Source of the DNA: Hofstenia miamia
Lineage: Eukaryota > Xenacoelomorpha > Acoela
Reading direction: 5' to 3'
Length of the DNA: 64,000 bases
Assembly: GCA_004352715.1 (NCBI GenBank)
Contig: SCFE01000115.1
Location: forward strand, 181,858 to 245,857
Positions 59,436-64,000 of this stretch are shown piece after piece. The position numbers and the translations under genes are program-made. Numbering within the stretch: the stretch's first letter is position 1; each line of letters begins with the position of its first letter. The notes under the pieces were generated by a model that was given only the letters and a program-made list of their open reading frames with translations, was not told the DNA's origin and did no database searches.

Positions 59436-59636
59436 TGTAATATCGAAAGCATGGGCTTTGCATCACTAATTGGGGTGCGACAGAGCACAACAGATATTAA
59501 CAAACACCACACTGTGCCAAGATTATGCTTTATTTACAAAGGCTCGTTCCTTTTTATACAAATGACTGTTAACATATTTACAATATACATGAAAACATGT
59601 AGTCTGGTCGAGACAAGTAATGGTCTCGATACTACA
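59436..59636 (-). repeat. LTR (upstream in element orientation)
   Basis: 201 bp. Contains GTATAAAAAGG (about 59549-59559) and, downstream of it in element orientation, AATAAA (59529-59534), a plausible promoter and poly(A) signal pair. Confidence 0.9.
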
Positions 59637-59640
59637 ATAA

Positions 59641-62600
59641 GACGATTATTTTTTACTAAAAATTTCAAAAAGTGTTCGTGTTCTTCTTAACTCAAAAGTG
59701 TGTTTGCCACAATTTGGCTGAATTGGTACCTACTTCGGAAATTTATTTACTAATAATTGCTTATACTAATGTCTTAGTTTAACTTACCAATAACTTACTA
59801 GATAAATTGCCATTCTTTTAGCAAATTTCAAGCACTCAATTTAGATTCGATTTAAACTTATTGGGTGTATTTTTACCAGCATATTGTAATTCTAATCAAC
59901 CGAGTCTTAACGTCTACAATGAAATTTCACATCAAATTGTGAATGAATAATTCTCTAAAATAGTAGATCATTGACTATCAGTAGAAGATTCAAAATATTT
60001 TGGAATGAAGATTTTGCTGATCAAATGGGAACCATAAAAAGTTATCGAATTCTTAAAATAATATGTTTTAATAGTGCATTTAGCTAGATAAATTCAAAGT
60101 AATAGGATTAATTTAAATCCTATAAAATTCTCTAAAATCTTGCAATTGTGGTGTGCAATCAAACGGTTGACTTCACAAGTACTTATGGAAAACATTTTTC
60201 AGTATCACTAAACTTTAGCAAAACAGAACAAGAAATTTTTATATAGTTATTCTTTTTATACAATGCATTTTGTTTAGTTGTATAGGTACCTTGGGTGATT
60301 TCTGGGAAACACAGATCAAAGTTGAAACCATGAAGGATAAGCCAAGAGATCAATATGCCGCAGAATCAAACTACCTACAGAGACAAAAATGAAAACATTA
60401 TTCAAACAATATGCAACACTATTTCTGAAGCCAAACTTAAATTGAACAGCTTAGTCAACAAGAGACAACCCCTTCTCTGTGCATGGAAAACAAAAATATT
60501 TAAACAGATGAAATTTTGATTTAAATATTTAACATTTTCGTTTTTTGTAAGTTCGTTGAATTTGAATAATAAAATTTAGAGCCAGTTACAACTTTAAATT
60601 CACCATTATTCCAGGCTCCTAGTTTCAACACTATAAGGCATTATAGTAGGAAAATTTCATGCTGACAATTCATAAAAGCGAGAAAATTTCATTTTTTGAA
60701 TCAAGTTTTCCTATAAATTCAGGTCATTGAGCTATTAAATTAGTGGAAAAAGATTGTTTTCATAATTCAGTAAAGTTAGGTTTTTAGATGAAATAGGATT
60801 GTAAAACGTTCCTAATATCCTGTGGCTTAGGTATCTACAGAAGTCTAATGCAATACAATATCAAACAATAACAGTTTCAGCATAATTTTACTTAAACATA
60901 TCGGTTGCCAATTTCAGTGCGTTTAACTTAAAGTATGTGAAGCAATTATTTAATACCATCTAGTTATGATTGCAATTACTTAGTGCTATCGTTCACATTT
61001 TTTTATATTAGAAATTATAAATTTATTATTGATCATTTAGTATTGTATAAGAAAATAGTTACACTTCTTTGAAATGCAGATTTACTTCGATGCTTATAAT
61101 AGCCATAACAAACTTATCAATTAAGCTTAAAATTTTGTAATTATACATATTGATTGAATAATAAATTCTAAATTTCTAATAATTACTCCTTAAAATTCAA
61201 CGATAAAATATATTTATATTTTTATTGGAATTTTCTTATGTATGTACATATTTGATTGTAGGGTCTTGAAACCGGCTAAATAAATTTTAGTCTATAAACT
61301 GGAATAGAGGTATTTCGGGATAAAGAAGTTCGCCAAGCATCATGTGCTTCCAAAGCTCTTTATATGCACTGCATCATATGTACTCGTATTTCTAAAAAAT
61401 AGTCCCTCTTTTCAATGTGATATATAAACAAAATATATAACAAATGCTACATGTAAAGAATGTCTCTTATAAATGAATCAGGCTAATTCGGTCAATTTTC
61501 TTTAAGCCTGGGGTGAGACTAATGCGTGGAGGCATCATATATCAGAGCATACACTAATATGCTTTAGGCCGTGTAGGTGTTGTACCGTACATGTGATGGT
61601 TTTTGCTGATATGTGGGAAGGGAAGACTAAAATAAAATAAATTTAAAGCTAAAAATTGTAATTGCATGCAATATTTGTGAAATGTCTGTAAAAAATATCA
61701 TATTGAAAAATTATTTGATTTTTTCTCGAATTTATAATGTTGACTAAATAAACAATGTATGCATGTATATCATTATTCATTACTCATTTTTTTTAAACTT
61801 GCAAAGTTTTTGCAACATTTTGACATATAATGCAAGACTGCTAGATACAGATCCAGTTATATTTGTAGATGCTGCCCATAGCAATAAATAACAAAAAATT
61901 TCACTGCAATACTGCAGGAATTTTTGTATAATTACGTAGCGGCATATTTAAACCCAAGTTTTTTATTGCTCGTAAAATATTTGTGATTACATGTTAAGCG
62001 ATGTGTCATTACTTTAGAGGAAATTAACTCCAAAATACTGCTGTTAATTAAAAATTACGTAACAGAGAATAGCCTGTAAGCAAACAAATTTTGTCTTCTA
62101 AGCAGTCAAAGCATTTTCATTATGAATAATAATATTTAATTAAAAATATTTTTGTAACTGTTAGTAGTCTTCGTGTTTCATTACCGGTTTTTTCAATAAA
62201 TCCATTCATGTAGGGAAACCGCGTCCATTTACTGATTACGTTAATGGGAAAATATTACTGTGATCATATACTAGTAATAAATTATGCGGTACTCTGCTGT
62301 GGGTATAAAGATATATATATGAGGTGGGCTTTGGCCGAAATATACAAAAAATGAGCCGAAATCTAAAAGAAATCTGAATACTAAAATAACTCTAATATTA
62401 CGCAGCAGTGAATCAAAATTCAGTGAATTCTGTATAATTTATAAGCAATGCGTTTTGAAAAATTAATTTTACATATGTTTTATTATATTTTAGAATGGGG
62501 CAGAACGGTTCAATATTTGAATTCACGAAATTTCTGATAGTAATGAAATATTGATTTATTAGTGCAAAATACAGAGAAAACTAGATATAGATATGCTGCG

Positions 62601-62772
62601 CAATGTCTATGAAATACACATTCGGGATTACACTGGGGTCAAATTGACAAGCACGGGGCATAATGGACAGTTTTCTTCAAAAGTTCTTCTGCTTAAAGTT
62701 ATTGAAAAATAAGGCCGAAATATGTTTTAATCGAATTCCACACGTGTTTGATCCAAAACAGTTCTCACAAAT
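59641..62772. other. Gene-free AT-rich stretch
   Basis: A GC-richer patch near 60285-60480 (CTTGGGTGATTTCTGGGAAA, AAGAGACAACCCCTTCTCTG) may be the remains of an exon or repeat, but has no long frame. Near 62320-62450 a GGCTTTGGCCGAAATATA segment and TTCAGTGAATTCTGTATAAT echo the 456-bp repeat family. No gene supported. Confidence 0.4.
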
Positions 62773-63057
62773 TCATAATGTATATATAGCATGTTCGAAA
62801 AAATCTTCTTTTTCATTGCCTTCAAAGAGTGTTCTGCACAGTGGATATTTAACCCGAAGTGCACTGTTTTGAAACGGCTCACTAACATCCAACACAGCTA
62901 GCTTTCGTTTTGAAAAGGCAGGCAGGCATATGATATCAAATAATTTTTTAGAAACATAATGTTCAACCCCTTCCATTTTCATGTGAGATCTGTGTTCATC
63001 CATGATCAAAATTGTTGGAAAACAATTCTCCTTTTGCGACAAAGCACATAAACTACA
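62773..63057 (-). pseudogene. pogo/Tigger-type transposase fragment (DDE_1)
   Basis: The frame contains FPTILIMDEHRSHM and, about 30 residues later, IICLPAFSKRKLAVLDVSEPF. These match the 'ILDGHxSH ... LPPHTSHxLQPLDVGxF' block of pogo/Tigger/jerky-like transposases, including the second catalytic Asp (in MDEH) and the LDV motif. The usual HTSHxLQP is degraded to FSKRKLAV. The frame is closed upstream by a stop at 63058 and has no ATG, so only the central catalytic core survives. It is a decayed remnant of a Tc1/mariner-superfamily element. Confidence 0.7.
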
Positions 63058-63100
63058 TTAACGTTTCGTGACTGAATAAAATATTATATGTTGTGACTGT

Positions 63101-63122
63101 TTGGGGTGCATTTGCACCCCAA
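63101..63122. repeat. 22-bp hairpin
   Basis: TTGGGGTGCA and TGCACCCCAA with a 2-base loop, just upstream of the pogo-like transposase fragment. It may be part of that element. Confidence 0.6.
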
Positions 63123-63535
63123 CTCAAATTTTTGCCGAAAGATTATAAATGTTATCAAAATATGATTTTATAAATTAATATCAGCATTAAAGCCTCTCCC
63201 TAATTATACTACCTCATTGAATCATATAATTTAATGAAACATGATTTTGATTGTGTTAGTACAGATTTCAAATTTTGGTTTTAGACTACTATTATTTCTT
63301 AAATTTTTATACATTGAACAAATACTGAGAATATGAAGTTCAATATTATTTTACCATTTTTGCAAATAATGTAATTTTTATATATATTTTGCAATAGTTC
63401 AGCTATTTACTGTAAAATTGTTAATTTTATGTTGAAAATAGGCTTAATGACAATTTTTCTGACATATATATGGGAATGCAGTACTTTATGCAAAATATTT
63501 TTCTTGAAATTAACTATTAAATTTGATATAGCGAT
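63123..63535. other. Gene-free AT-rich stretch
   Basis: Nothing recognisable between the hairpin and the TA tract at 63536. Confidence 0.5.
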
Positions 63536-63557
63536 TATATATATATATATATATATA
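63536..63557. repeat. (TA)n tract left of the mariner derivative
   Basis: TA dinucleotides that run into the element's terminal TACAGGGTGT. The matching tract to the right runs to the window edge. Confidence 0.85.
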
Positions 63558-63966
63558 CAGGGTGTTAGACGCATCAGAAGAACTGTTTTCCAACAGGATG
63601 GTGCTCCTCCTCACTGTGGATTACAAGTTCGTGCTTATCAGAATGGAAAAATTCTTGTGGGGAAAAGTGAAAGAAGATTTTTACAACTAAAAGCACCAAA
63701 TCATAGAACAATTGGAACAGTTTATCACTTATGCAATCAATAATATCCCACCCGAAACGCTACTGAATAAGTTTATCAATATGCAGATTTGGTGGCAATC
63801 TTGTATTGACAGTAATGGAGAACATTTCTGATTATATTTGGTTTCAGAATGTTTTTTGTGTTAATAAATTATTGCTTTTTCATTTCCCGTTAACATAAGC
63901 AAGCAAGAATAATAGTTTGCCTTGAAATAGAATTCTTTACTAGAAAGAGACTTTATGTACACCCTG

Positions 63967-63968
<2 letters not shown>
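63556..63968 (+). mobile_element. Mariner-type deletion derivative inserted in a TA repeat
   Basis: A 413-bp unit with perfect 10-bp terminal inverted repeats: TACAGGGTGT at 63556-63565 and ACACCCTGTA at 63959-63968. Both sides are (TA)n, consistent with the strict TA target of Tc1/mariner elements. The interior carries the transposase 3' portion, broken by an internal deletion. It is non-autonomous and close to a MITE in size. Confidence 0.85.
63570..63831 (+). pseudogene. Mariner-type transposase C-terminal relic
   Basis: One frame reads VFQQDGAPPHCGLQVRAYQ, the block around the second catalytic Asp of mariner transposases. The sequence then jumps directly to FLWGKVKEDFYN in another frame. 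The roughly 30 residues that should lie between, including the SPDLxPxDF motif with the third catalytic Asp, are missing. After a stop the frame ends with LEQFITYAINNIPPETLLNK and CIDSNGEHF before TGA at 63829-63831, which matches the usual family end. The catalytic triad is incomplete, so it cannot be active. Confidence 0.85.

Positions 63969-64000
<32 letters not shown>
63968..64000. repeat. (TA)n tract right of the mariner derivative, window edge
   Basis: TA run that continues to the end of the window. Confidence 0.9.

Larger units (their letters stand above)
58715..59636 (-). mobile_element. Miniature LTR retrotransposon (TRIM-type) with tRNA-Trp-like primer site
   Basis: Two direct repeats of 202 and 201 bp (58715-58916 and 59436-59636) bound a 519-bp interior. 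Each begins TGTAATAT and ends ACTACA, and a 4-bp target duplication ATAA flanks the whole (58711-58714 and 59637-59640). Read on the minus strand, the upstream LTR is followed at once by TGGTGACCCTGACGTGAA. This is complementary to a tRNA 3' end reading CACGTCAGGGTCACCA, one base away from the usual metazoan tRNA-Trp end. A purine-rich CCTGGGGCGGCA tract lies just before the other LTR. Both LTRs contain a TATAAAAAGG promoter-like word. The interior holds no gag or pol motif. The element could be a deletion product of a Ty3/gypsy or BEL-type parent. Confidence 0.88.

Noticed and set aside
1-64000. tRNA, rRNA, CRISPR arrays or bacterial-type operons
   Set aside because: I looked for tRNA T-arm words, rRNA-like GC-rich blocks and regularly spaced repeats. 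None was found, and the only tRNA match is the primer site of the LTR element.

Overview
The window is animal nuclear DNA. It is strongly AT-rich, has long introns with GT..AG boundaries, many (TA)n microsatellites and dense transposon debris, and it encodes metazoan-specific domain sets (CUB receptor, RING/B-box TRIM proteins, a possible mesothelin/otoancorin-like protein). Nothing bacterial is present. The species cannot be named from sequence alone; an AT-rich invertebrate such as a cnidarian or tunicate would fit. There are two long N gaps (870-955 and 42466-42586) and several single Ns that look like assembly joins.

Layout. (1) 3.7-17.1 kb, minus strand: a two-exon gene for a single-pass receptor-like protein (signal peptide, CUB domain, second extracellular region, one membrane helix, long cytoplasmic tail). 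The two exons join in phase 0 across an 11.7 kb intron. That intron holds a dead LINE (about 7.78-11.39 kb, opposite strand, with PHD-like, endonuclease and reverse transcriptase parts) and a 456-bp duplicated block. (2) 17.6-24.3 kb: a GC-rich island of unknown origin, ends of DNA transposons, and a 239-bp exact duplication bounded by Ns. (3) 24.3-25.45 kb, minus: a decayed Penelope-like element. (4) 26.5-27.55 kb, minus: the last exon of a possible mesothelin/stereocilin-like GPI-anchored protein. (5) 28.8-29.2 kb, minus: a LINE reverse-transcriptase fragment. (6) 36.08-36.89 kb: a hAT element with an 8-bp target duplication and a relic of the transposase dimerisation domain. (7) 43.3-51.4 kb: two intronless TRIM paralogues of 635 and 634 codons, head to head. 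Each has a splice-acceptor-like TTTAG directly against its ATG. (8) 46.92-46.95 kb: a 32-bp perfect palindrome flanked by a perfect 8-bp direct repeat, apparently an insertion made only of two fused terminal inverted repeats. (9) 56.9-58.4 kb: a non-autonomous hAT-type element with an 8-bp target duplication. (10) 58.7-59.6 kb: a miniature LTR retrotransposon with 202/201-bp LTRs, a tRNA-Trp-like primer binding site, a polypurine tract and a 4-bp target duplication. (11) 62.8-63.04 kb: a pogo-like transposase fragment. (12) 63.56-63.97 kb: a mariner-type deletion derivative lying in a (TA)n tract.

The host genes (CUB receptor, possible mesothelin-like protein, two TRIM proteins) show no shared pathway. 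The most unusual items are the TIR-only palindromic insertion, the miniature LTR element, the head-to-head intronless TRIM pair with its acceptor-at-ATG arrangement, and the unrecognised CUB receptor. No clearly new multi-gene system was found.
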